The translations under genes and the position numbers were made by a program. Shown here piece by piece: positions 5,714-11,787 of a stretch of DNA of 11,787 nucleotides (position 1 is the stretch's first letter; each line of letters opens with the position of its first letter). The notes under the pieces are model-generated. The model worked only from the letters and a program-made list of their open reading frames with translations. It ran no database searches and had not been told where the DNA came from. This DNA comes from Desulfuromusa sp. (GTDB lineage: Bacteria > Desulfobacterota > Desulfuromonadia > Desulfuromonadales > Geopsychrobacteraceae), in NCBI GenBank assembly GCA_023145655.1, contig JAGLDI010000085.1:1-11787 (forward strand), in the 5' to 3' direction.

Positions 5714-7623
5714 AAACCCAACCTGACAACAACTGGTCGGTTGCCGATTCTGCTGCCCTCTATGGGATTGATCAATGGGGTGAAGGGAACTTTTCAATCT
5801 CGGCAAGCGGTGAAGTTAACATTACCATCCCTTTTGTCAGCGGTGAGGTCAACATACCGGTGATCGACATCATCCGGGGAGCCCATGATCGCGATCACCA
5901 ACTCCCCCTATTACTGCGCATTGAAAATCTCCTTGATGCTCGCATTTCAGAAATTAATAATACCTTCCGGCAGGCGATCCAGAAATCCGCATACAGAGGG
6001 ACCTACCATGGGGTTTTCCCGGTTAAGGTCAATCAGGAACGGACGGTTATAGAAGAGATCAGCCGGTTTGGTGCAGATTTTGATCACGGGTTAGAAGCCG
6101 GCAGCAAGGCAGAGTTACTGCTGTGCCTTGCCAATCTGAATAAAACAGGTCTGTTGATCTGTAACGGGAAAAAAGATCGGGATTTTATTGATCTGGGGCT
6201 GTGGGCAACCAAACTTGGGCATCGGTGTTTCTTTGTTATTGAGTCCCCGATAGAAGTACCATTGATTATTGAACGGAGCCGTAAACTCGAAATTCGTCCC
6301 CTGATCGGATTGCGGATCAAAGTATCGACCAAAGTTGGAGGTCTCTGGACAGAGACCAGTGGTGATCGCAGCAGTTTCGGTCTCAGCACGCCACAGTTGA
6401 TTGCAACGGTTGATACGTTGCGTCAAGCGGATATGGTTGATTGCCTGCAACTGCTACACTGTCACCTGGGTTCACAAATTCCTGATATTGAGGAGATCAG
6501 GGCAGCGGTTGGCGAAGCCAGTCGCTTTTACGCTGATCTGGTCACGGAAAAAGTTCCCTTGCGATATCTTGATCTCGGAGGGGGTCTGGCAGTTGATTAT
6601 ATTGGCAATCAATCGCTCCACAGCCACTCCCGCAACTACAACCTTGCCGAATATTGTTGCTGTCTGGTTGAAACAATCAAAGCAACTCTTGCTCCACACA
6701 AGGTTGATCATCCACACATTATCACTGAATCGGGACGTGCCACGGTTGCCCATACTTCAATCCTACTATTTGATATCCTCAATGTTATGCGCTATGAGGC
6801 GATTACCCTGCCGAGCAGTTGTCCCCACAATAGTCATTCGCTGGTCTCCCAGCAATATCAGCTCTATAAAAATGCGGCTAAGATTGATCTCACTCGTGGC
6901 TACACCGAAGCCCTCACCAACCGGGACCGGATTAGAGAAATGTTCAGAGATGGGGCGATCCGGCTACGAGAACGGGCCCTGGCAGAAAACTTATTTCTGG
7001 CGATTCTACATACGCTCTCTGACCGCGCTGAACAACTTGAAGAAATACCGGTGGCCCTGATGGGATTGAAAGCCAACTTGGCGGATATCTACTATGGAAA
7101 TTTCAGTGTTTTCCAATCACTACCGGATACTTGGGCCATCGGACAGATGTTTCCGATCATGCCAATTCAATACCTTAACGAACGCCCTGACCGCAATGCC
7201 AGTATCTCAGATCTCACCTGTGATTGTGATGGGAAACTGGATCGTTTTGTCCTCTCAGGTGGTGAAAGTAAAACTCTCCCCGTTCATCAACTCAAAGAAG
7301 GGGAGGATTATATTCTTGGCACCTTTCTGATGGGTGCCTATCAGGAAACCCTGGGTGATCTGCATAACCTCTTTGGTGATACAAACGTGATCAATATCCG
7401 GATCAATGAGGATGGTGGATTTGATATTATTGAGGAGCAATCCGGTGATACAATTTCTGAAGTTTTAAATATGTTAGAGTACAACCCGACCTCCTTTTAT
7501 AAAGGATTTCGTGACAAGCTAGAGCTTGCAGTGAAACAGAAGAGGATTAGCGTTACGGAGCGACAGAAGATTTTAAATCAATTTTCAATCCAGTTAAATG
7601 GCCAGACTTATTTTAAAACCTGA
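5710..7623 (+). CDS. speA: Biosynthetic arginine decarboxylase
   Basis: A PLP-dependent enzyme (fold III, alanine-racemase type) that converts arginine to agmatine, the first step of the arginine route to putrescine and spermidine. The 637-residue length is close to that of E. coli SpeA. The PLP-lysine is Lys106 in GVFPVKVNQ (101-109). Other hallmarks are DHGLEAGSKAEL at 125-136, LHCHLGSQ at 249-256 and the PLP-phosphate loop DLGGGLAVDY at 288-297. ESGRA is at 340-344, and LADIYYGNFSVFQSLPD is at 457-473. The DLTCDCDGKLD block at 501-511 includes Cys504 in the position of the catalytic cysteine. GAYQETLGDLHNLFGD at 542-557 is also typical. Its ATG overlaps the speE stop by 4 bases. No agmatinase (speB) or agmatine deiminase gene is in the window, so the later steps must be encoded elsewhere. 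Confidence 0.96.
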   Translation: MKTQPDNNWSVADSAALYGIDQWGEGNFSISASGEVNITIPFVSGEVNIPVIDIIRGAHDRDHQLPLLLRIENLLDARISEINNTFRQAIQKSAYRGTYHGVFPVKVNQERTVIEEISRFGADFDHGLEAGSKAELLLCLANLNKTGLLICNGKKDRDFIDLGLWATKLGHRCFFVIESPIEVPLIIERSRKLEIRPLIGLRIKVSTKVGGLWTETSGDRSSFGLSTPQLIATVDTLRQADMVDCLQLLHCHLGSQIPDIEEIRAAVGEASRFYADLVTEKVPLRYLDLGGGLAVDYIGNQSLHSHSRNYNLAEYCCCLVETIKATLAPHKVDHPHIITESGRATVAHTSILLFDILNVMRYEAITLPSSCPHNSHSLVSQQYQLYKNAAKIDLTRGYTEALTNRDRIREMFRDGAIRLRERALAENLFLAILHTLSDRAEQLEEIPVALMGLKANLADIYYGNFSVFQSLPDTWAIGQMFPIMPIQYLNERPDRNASISDLTCDCDGKLDRFVLSGGESKTLPVHQLKEGEDYILGTFLMGAYQETLGDLHNLFGDTNVINIRINEDGGFDIIEEQSGDTISEVLNMLEYNPTSFYKGFRDKLELAVKQKRISVTERQKILNQFSIQLNGQTYFKT

Positions 7624-7693
7624 AGACTGCCGGGCATTTTAGTTGATGAAAGAAATCACTTTCTCGTAAATATCTATCGTAGAGGAGAGAACC

Positions 7694-8017
7694 ATGACAA
7701 TAGAAGAACTGGCCAAATTTGATGGCGGTGATGGTCGCGCAGCCTATATTGCGGTTAATGGTGTAATCTATGATATTAGCGACAGCAAACTTTGGCCAGC
7801 AGGTCGTCACGAAGGAGGTCATCAGGCGGGGCAGGATCTGACGGAAGAGTTGAAATCGGCTCCTCACCTCAAAAATATCGTAAACCGTTTTCCGGTGGTT
7901 GGAAAAGTTGAACATAAGAAACTGGAAAAGAAAAAACCTGAGACAGGAATTCCCCTGCTATCAATCATCATTATGGCTGTTGTGGCATTATTGATGATTG
8001 CCACATATATGCAGTAA
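7694..8017 (+). CDS. Cytochrome b5-like haem/steroid-binding domain protein, tail-anchored
   Basis: A 107-residue protein with a short cytochrome b5-like domain at about 1-72 followed by a lysine-rich linker (73-83) and one C-terminal membrane helix (about 86-104). The domain shows AYIAVNGVIYDISDSKLW (17-34), then GRHEGGHQAGQDLT (37-50), SAPH (55-58) and a closing FPVVGKV (66-72). His39, His43 and His58 are candidate haem ligands; the HEGG stretch stands where classical b5 has HPGG. There is no N-terminal signal peptide, so the topology is tail-anchored with the domain probably cytoplasmic. ATG 7694 is preceded by AGGAGAG (7682-7688). The gene lies 70 bases after speA in the same direction and may be cotranscribed, though a role in polyamine synthesis is not evident. 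Redox partner and haem occupancy are unknown. Confidence 0.8.
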   Translation: MTIEELAKFDGGDGRAAYIAVNGVIYDISDSKLWPAGRHEGGHQAGQDLTEELKSAPHLKNIVNRFPVVGKVEHKKLEKKKPETGIPLLSIIIMAVVALLMIATYMQ

Positions 8018-8034
8018 CCCTGCCATTGTTGCCG

Positions 8035-8054
8035 GTAAGAGGGTTCTCACTTAC
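8035..8054 (+). terminator. Possible weak terminator after the b5-like gene
   Basis: GTAAG (8035-8039) and CTTAC (8050-8054) form a 5-bp stem with a 10-base loop, followed by GTTAATTCTTT. An alternative stem pairs AACCCT (8016-8021) with AGGGTT (8040-8045). Both are short. The rest of the gap to 8255 is A/T-rich and appears non-coding. Confidence 0.3.
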
Positions 8055-8171
8055 GTTAATTCTTTAAGTATTTTGTTGATCATTTCTGCCAGCTCAACTA
8101 GATACAACTGTTTCAACCACACTTTTCAGCTCCAGTCCAAATCAAATTTTCAGACAAATCAAGATTAGCAC

Positions 8172-8200
8172 TTGCTATATTGAGTGAAAATTAATAAAAT
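8172..8200 (+). promoter_or_regulatory. Candidate sigma-70 promoter of the small-ORF/rluD/pgeF operon
   Basis: TTGCTA (8172-8177, 4 of 6 consensus bases) and TAAAAT (8195-8200, 5 of 6) are separated by the optimal 17 bases. Transcription would start near 8207, about 50 bases before the ATG at 8256. It is the best promoter match in this intergenic region. Confidence 0.5.
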
Positions 8201-8242
8201 CAAACCCACAATAAAAGTAGTTCAATAATTCATCAGTGGCTT

Positions 8243-8247
8243 GGAGG
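8243..8247 (+). promoter_or_regulatory. Ribosome binding site deciding the start of the small protein
   Basis: GGAGG lies 8 bases before ATG 8256. It shows that this ATG, not the in-frame TTG at 8241 that overlaps it, is the start. Confidence 0.7.
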
Positions 8248-8255
8248 CTGGTTCT

Positions 8256-8525
8256 ATGGCAAGAATGGTGGAAAATCCTGACTTGGCGTTTCGTTTAGCG
8301 CGAGCAATTGTATCCGATATTGCCTTGTATAATCAGGATAAGGTTGCGGAAGGAATCAAAAGTGACAGTATTTTTGAGTTGATGAGTGAAGAGCTGGAAG
8401 AGGGTCGTGAACACTTTTTTACCCGGGTTTCTCCAGAGATGCAAGACCGCGATCATCTCTATGAGCGAGCAATTGTTGATGTCATGATCAAACAAGCAGG
8501 AAAGATTGAAAGTCAGATCTGGTAA
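8256..8525 (+). CDS. Small protein of unknown function, first gene of the rluD operon
   Basis: I do not recognise this 89-residue protein. It begins MARMVENPDLAFRLARAIVS and is predicted soluble and mostly helical, acidic in the middle (SEELEEGREH, around 45-54), with no signal peptide, membrane segment, cysteine or metal-binding motif. Reality as a gene is supported by a strong GGAGG site at 8243-8247, a promoter match upstream and the exact abutment of its TAA (8523-8525) with the rluD ATG at 8526. That arrangement implies translational coupling to RluD and perhaps a role linked to rRNA modification or ribosome assembly, but this is inference from position only. Confidence 0.75.
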   Translation: MARMVENPDLAFRLARAIVSDIALYNQDKVAEGIKSDSIFELMSEELEEGREHFFTRVSPEMQDRDHLYERAIVDVMIKQAGKIESQIW

Positions 8526-9488
8526 ATGAATTCCACCCGTCAGCTGCTCTTTCCCGATGACCGTCCAGCGGAACGACTGGATACTTTTATTGCTGAATGT
8601 CTGCCGGATATCAGCCGCTCGCAACTCAAAAAACTGATTAATAGTGGGCAAATCACCCTGAATGGGGTCGCCACGAAAGCGAGTAGCAAACTTAAAGGAG
8701 GCGAATCGATCCAAGTTGACCTGCCTCCCCCGGAACCGATAGAAGCTCTCCCCGAACCCATTCCCCTGGATGTCCTTTATGAAGACCAGGACCTGATTGT
8801 TATTAACAAGCCCGCCGGGATGGTTGTTCATCCAGCAGCAGGGCATCCCCACGGGACCCTGGTTAATGCGCTTCTCTACCACTGCCAGGATCTGGCCGGG
8901 ATCGGTGGTGACTTACGCCCTGGGATTGTCCACAGGATTGATAAAGATACAGCCGGAGTCATTGTTGCGACAAAAAACGATCAAAGCCATCAGCACCTGG
9001 CGGCTCAATTTAAAGATCATTCAATCAAACGCCGATATCTGGCACTGATTCACGGCGCCTTGGACAACCATTCTGGAACAATAGACCAACCGATTGGACG
9101 CCACCCCACACAACGAAAAAAAATGAGCGGTAAATCCAGAAATAGCAAGCGAGCCGTCACCCACTGGAAAATCATAAAACAATATAATATCAGCCGACTC
9201 AGTCTGCTCGAGCTGCAATTGGAAACCGGGCGTACCCACCAGATCAGAGTCCATTTTTCAGAAATAAATTGTCCTTTAGTTGGTGACCCACTCTACGGCA
9301 ATCGTTCCAGAGCAATCGCAATCAAAGACATGGTATTGAGACAACTGATCGATCAACTCCCGGGACAAGCACTCCATGCACAAAGTTTAGGATTTATCCA
9401 CCCCAGGAGTGGAAAATATCTGGAATTTTTCAGCGAAACACCGGAAACGCTGAAAAATATCATCACCTATTTGGATCAAAAATATTAA
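8526..9488 (+). CDS. rluD: RluD-family 23S rRNA pseudouridine synthase
   Basis: The protein isomerises uridine to pseudouridine in large-subunit rRNA; E. coli RluD modifies the helix 69 loop. At 320 residues it has the usual length. An N-terminal S4 RNA-binding domain spans about 17-63 (SRSQLKKLINSGQITLNG). The catalytic RluA-type domain follows, with INKPAGMVVHPAAGH at 93-107 and the active-site motif RPGIVHRIDKDTAG at 131-144, where Asp139 is the catalytic aspartate. LETGRTHQIRVH at 232-243 and GDPLYG at 253-258 complete the signature. The usual HRLDKxTSG reads HRIDKDTAG, a conservative change. The ATG directly follows the stop codon of the upstream small gene, and pgeF starts 14 bases after its stop. 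RluD is the best call in the RluA/C/D group because of the S4 domain and the pgeF neighbour, but the exact target site is inferred. Confidence 0.93.
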   Translation: MNSTRQLLFPDDRPAERLDTFIAECLPDISRSQLKKLINSGQITLNGVATKASSKLKGGESIQVDLPPPEPIEALPEPIPLDVLYEDQDLIVINKPAGMVVHPAAGHPHGTLVNALLYHCQDLAGIGGDLRPGIVHRIDKDTAGVIVATKNDQSHQHLAAQFKDHSIKRRYLALIHGALDNHSGTIDQPIGRHPTQRKKMSGKSRNSKRAVTHWKIIKQYNISRLSLLELQLETGRTHQIRVHFSEINCPLVGDPLYGNRSRAIAIKDMVLRQLIDQLPGQALHAQSLGFIHPRSGKYLEFFSETPETLKNIITYLDQKY

Positions 9489-9502
9489 CTACGGAGTCGT
9501 TA

Positions 9503-10294
9503 ATGAAGCTTGTTCGACAAGGAAAGATTTCCTACCTGCAACCACAGCAACGACCAGCAGATTTGGTAGCAGGATTCACTACTCGCAATGGCGGAGTCAG
9601 TCGCCATCCCTACAATTCTTTAAATCTGGGATTTGGAACTGATGACCAACGAGTCAACGTCGAGGGAAACCGTGCCACGTTCAGCCGCGCTTTTGACCTG
9701 TCTCCACACCAACTGTTAACCGTCAAGCAGGTTCACGGTGATGATCTTCTCTTAATTGACGAACCTAATCCCGACCTGAGCCATTTCTTAACCATTAAAG
9801 TTGATGCAATTATAACGAATCAACCCGGAATTATGCTTGGAGTATTGACCGCTGATTGTTTTCCCCTGTTGATCTGGCACAAAAATAATAAAATTGCAGC
9901 CGTCATACATGCCGGTTGGCGTGGAGCAGCAAACGGCCTGGTTGGCAAAGTGATAGAGACAATTCACAGCCATTTTGGCTATCCGGTTAATGAACTTGTA
10001 GCAGCAATTGGGCCGGGTATTGGGGCTCACAATTATGAAGTGGATCGTCCTGTACGTGATGCGTTCAAACAGGGCAGTGGCTACTGGGATGAAATTGCCA
10101 AAGAAACGCGATTGGGCCATTGGCAGCTCAATATTCCTCTCAGCTGTCAGCTCCAGCTGGAGAAGGCAGGACTGAAACCACAAAATATTGAAATTGCCAA
10201 AGAGTGTACCTGCTGTCATCCAGAACTATTTTTCTCCCATCGCCGGGATAATGGTGTCAGCGGTCGACAGTTAGGTTTTATTCAACTTTTGTAA
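9503..10294 (+). CDS. pgeF: PgeF/YfiH-type laccase-domain protein (peptidoglycan editing factor, purine nucleoside phosphorylase)
   Basis: Members of this family (also called multicopper polyphenol oxidase laccase or YfiH) have been shown to act on purine nucleosides. In E. coli the protein prevents misincorporation of serine at the second position of the peptidoglycan stem peptide. The 263-residue protein shows the metal/active-site triad: KQVHGD at 75-80 (His78), LTADCFPLL at 115-123 (Cys119) and HAGWRGA at 136-142 (His136). The IGPGIG loop at 169-174 and the C-terminal CTCCHPELFFSHRRD at 235-249 are also typical. ATG 9503 has GGAG at about 9492-9495. It lies 14 bases after rluD, the same rluD-pgeF order found in many proteobacteria, so it is the last gene of this operon. 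Confidence 0.92.
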   Translation: MKLVRQGKISYLQPQQRPADLVAGFTTRNGGVSRHPYNSLNLGFGTDDQRVNVEGNRATFSRAFDLSPHQLLTVKQVHGDDLLLIDEPNPDLSHFLTIKVDAIITNQPGIMLGVLTADCFPLLIWHKNNKIAAVIHAGWRGAANGLVGKVIETIHSHFGYPVNELVAAIGPGIGAHNYEVDRPVRDAFKQGSGYWDEIAKETRLGHWQLNIPLSCQLQLEKAGLKPQNIEIAKECTCCHPELFFSHRRDNGVSGRQLGFIQLL

Positions 10295-10390
10295 GCCGGG
10301 GAATGATATTTTATATTTTTTAGTAATAGTTAAAAAATTTCAGATTTTTGTCAGAACTGCAGCGTATAGTGTTGGTGAATTTTAGTTTAG

Positions 10391-10466
10391 CTCTAAATAG
10401 AGGTTTAACGTTACTCATCCAATCCTTTCCGGATGGTGACTAACTATCACCTGTTAGTCTACAGGT
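10391..10466. other. Cluster of small, partly competing inverted repeats downstream of pgeF
   Basis: Within the 236-base gap between pgeF and trkH there is a dense run of inverted repeats. They are CTCT/AGAG (10391-10402), TAACGTTA (10406-10413), CATCC/GGATG (10416-10435), GGTGA/TCACC (10435-10451), GACTAAC/GTTAGTC (10438-10459) and ACCTGT/ACAGGT (10449-10466). The last three overlap, so only one of them can form at a time. The run leads straight into the strong terminator. It could be a structured 3' UTR or a small RNA on the + strand. I found no convincing promoter for it and recognise no known riboswitch class. The part from 10295 to 10390 is A/T-rich with nothing identifiable. Confidence 0.4.
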
Positions 10467-10478
10467 TCCTGAGGGGGG

Positions 10479-10511
10479 AAGCCCCCATCGCCCACAGGGC
10501 GATGGGGGCTT
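10479..10511. terminator. Strong 15-bp hairpin terminator between convergent pgeF and trkH
   Basis: AAGCCCCCATCGCCC (10479-10493) pairs perfectly with 10497-10511 around a 3-base ACA loop, giving a 15-bp, very G/C-rich stem. On the + strand it is followed by TCGTATTCTTT, a partial T tract, so it should terminate transcription from pgeF. Read leftward it also lies 20 bases after the trkH stop codon, and may serve both genes, although no T tract follows on that strand. Confidence 0.85.
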
Positions 10512-10530
10512 TCGTATTCTTTAGCTACTA

Positions 10531-11787
10531 TTATTTACGCCAGAAGGACGGGAAAAAGAGCACCAGAACAGTGAACAGTTCAAGACGCCCCATCAGCATA
10601 CAGACAATCAACACCATCTTAGCAAATACAGGAACGTGGGCAAAATTATCTACCGGGCCAACAGATCCCAGACCCGGTCCGATATTGGATAAGCAGGCTA
10701 CCGCAGCAGCTCCTGAAGAGACCAGATCCATACCGGTAGCAGCCAGCAACAGTGAAGCAATCACAAAAATGCTGATAAACAAAGCAAAGAATCCAAGAAT
10801 TGCCTGCAGCACCTCTTTATCGACAGGACGGTTTCCCAACTTGACCAGGCGAATTGCTCTAGGATGAATAAGACGAAATACCTGAACCTGGGCATGTTTG
10901 AATAAAAGTAAAATTCGCGCCACTTTAATCCCACCACCCGTTGAACCGGCACACCCCCCGATAAACATCAGAAGAACCAGAATATATTGGGGCAGCACTG
11001 GCCATAGTTCAAAATCGGCAGTGGCAAACCCGGTGGTGGTTACAATTGCTGAAACCTGGAAAATTGAGTAACGAAAATTTTCCCCAAACTGCTGGTAAAT
11101 CCCACCGTTCCAATTGAAAATCATAATGATAATGGTTGCAAACAGAATGATCCCCAGATAAACCCGTAATTCTTCGCTGCGAAAAAACTCTTCGGTCTTA
11201 CCGCGTAATACTTGAAAGTGAAGGGCAAAGTTGACCCCGGCAAGGATCATGAACAGAGTAATAACTCCATCGATATAACTGCTGTTATAAGCAGCAATAG
11301 AACTATTCTGGGTCGAAAAACCACCGGTGGCCAGGGTAGCAAAAGAGTGGCAGATAGCATCAAAAAATGACATCCCACCAAACATCAATAACAATGCTTC
11401 GACCAGGGTCAATAAAAAATAGACCCCCCAGAGCATTTTAGCCGTATCCTGAATCCGGGGTTTTAATCGATCGGCAGTCGGACCGGGAACCTCAGCCTTG
11501 AATAACTGCATTCCTCCCACCCCCAACATCGGGAGAATGGCCAGAGAGAGGACAATAATCCCCATCCCGCCAAGCCAATGGGTCAACGAACGCCAGAACA
11601 GTAAACTCCGGGGGAGTGCTTCTATGTCAGTCAGAATAGTCGATCCGGTGGTGGTGAAACCACTCATCGTTTCAAAAATGGCATTGAGTGGAGAGGCAAT
11701 AGCTCCTGAAATCAGATATGGCAACGCCCCGAACACCGCAAACACAGCCCAGCCAAAGGTGACAACAGCAAACCCTTCACGAACCGT
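10531..11787 (-). CDS. trkH: TrkH family potassium uptake transporter, N-terminus outside window
   Basis: The membrane subunit of the Trk K+ uptake system, which works with the cytoplasmic NAD/ATP-binding regulator TrkA. The visible 418 residues remain open to the window edge (TVREGFAVVTFGWAVF before the first internal methionine), so the start lies outside. E. coli TrkH has 483 residues, so about 60-70 are missing. The four pore-filter loops of the fourfold repeat are all present: SGFTTTGST at 42-50, FATLATGGFST at 149-159, VTTTGFATADF at 249-259 and CLSNIGPGLG at 365-374. The glycine-rich GGCAGSTGGGIKVAR at 277-291 and the C-terminal GRLELFTVLVLFFPSFWR are typical of TrkH. A trkA gene would be expected nearby but is not in the window. 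It converges on pgeF with the strong terminator between them. Confidence 0.95.
   Translation of the reverse strand, partial: TVREGFAVVTFGWAVFAVFGALPYLISGAIASPLNAIFETMSGFTTTGSTILTDIEALPRSLLFWRSLTHWLGGMGIIVLSLAILPMLGVGGMQLFKAEVPGPTADRLKPRIQDTAKMLWGVYFLLTLVEALLLMFGGMSFFDAICHSFATLATGGFSTQNSSIAAYNSSYIDGVITLFMILAGVNFALHFQVLRGKTEEFFRSEELRVYLGIILFATIIIMIFNWNGGIYQQFGENFRYSIFQVSAIVTTTGFATADFELWPVLPQYILVLLMFIGGCAGSTGGGIKVARILLLFKHAQVQVFRLIHPRAIRLVKLGNRPVDKEVLQAILGFFALFISIFVIASLLLAATGMDLVSSGAAAVACLSNIGPGLGSVGPVDNFAHVPVFAKMVLIVCMLMGRLELFTVLVLFFPSFWRK

Noticed and set aside
6401..7060. 219-codon rightward frame inside speA
   Set aside because: It lies wholly within the well-supported arginine decarboxylase gene in another frame and resembles no protein family.
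8168..8177. Sigma-54 site (AGCACTTGCT) before the small protein
   Set aside because: The -24 and -12 elements lack the required 5-base spacing.
8295..8882. 195-codon leftward frame opposite the small protein and rluD
   Set aside because: Antisense to two genes with better evidence, no ribosome binding site, no recognisable motif.
10348..10370. Promoter for a small RNA (TTGTCA and TATAGT) upstream of the hairpin run
   Set aside because: The boxes are only 11 bases apart, too close for sigma-70 recognition.
10433..10867. Rightward open frame over the terminator and trkH
   Set aside because: It runs through the strong hairpin and antisense to a secure trkH coding region; composition is that of a shadow frame.
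1..11787. CRISPR arrays, tRNA/rRNA genes, transposases, toxin-antitoxin or defence genes
   Set aside because: None was seen by eye on either strand; all substantial coding space is taken by housekeeping families.

Overview
The window looks like an ordinary chromosomal segment from a Gram-negative, probably anaerobic bacterium with roughly 45-50% GC by eye. The closest fit I can suggest is the Desulfuromonadales/Geobacter group (Desulfuromonas- or Pelobacter-like). This rests on the gene mix: a stand-alone cyclic-nucleotide-binding protein, a short cytochrome b5-like membrane protein, a biosynthetic arginine decarboxylase next to spermidine synthase, and an rluD-pgeF pair. The assignment is an inference with moderate to low confidence. 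No phage, transposase, CRISPR array, rRNA or tRNA gene was seen, and every long reading frame matches a known family except one small protein.

Left part (1-3084): the N-terminal 373 codons of the nucleotide-excision-repair nuclease UvrC run leftward out of the window. A 311-base gap follows, holding an extended -10 promoter and a degenerate dispersed-repeat remnant. Then come a single-domain cyclic-nucleotide-binding protein and, overlapping its end by 8 bases, an AI-2E-family (PerM-like) membrane permease, both rightward.

Middle part (3085-8054): a leftward pair, proC (last step of proline synthesis) followed by a LysE/RhtB-type amino-acid exporter, is separated by two abutting hairpins. 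Divergent from it is a rightward polyamine unit: spermidine synthase (speE) and arginine decarboxylase (speA), overlapping by ATGA, then a small tail-anchored cytochrome b5-like haem-binding protein 70 bases later. Proline/arginine-derived nitrogen metabolism thus dominates this stretch.

Right part (8055-11787): a plausible sigma-70 promoter precedes an apparent operon of an 89-residue protein I do not recognise, an RluD-type 23S rRNA pseudouridine synthase starting on the base after its stop codon, and the laccase-domain protein PgeF 14 bases further on. A run of six small inverted repeats ending in a very strong 15-bp hairpin terminator lies between pgeF and the convergent, 5'-truncated potassium transporter gene trkH.

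I did not find a convincing undescribed system. The more interesting points are modest: the nucleotide sensor coupled to a permease, the speE-speA unit without speB or speD, the tail-anchored b5 protein, and the structured non-coding segment at 10391-10511.
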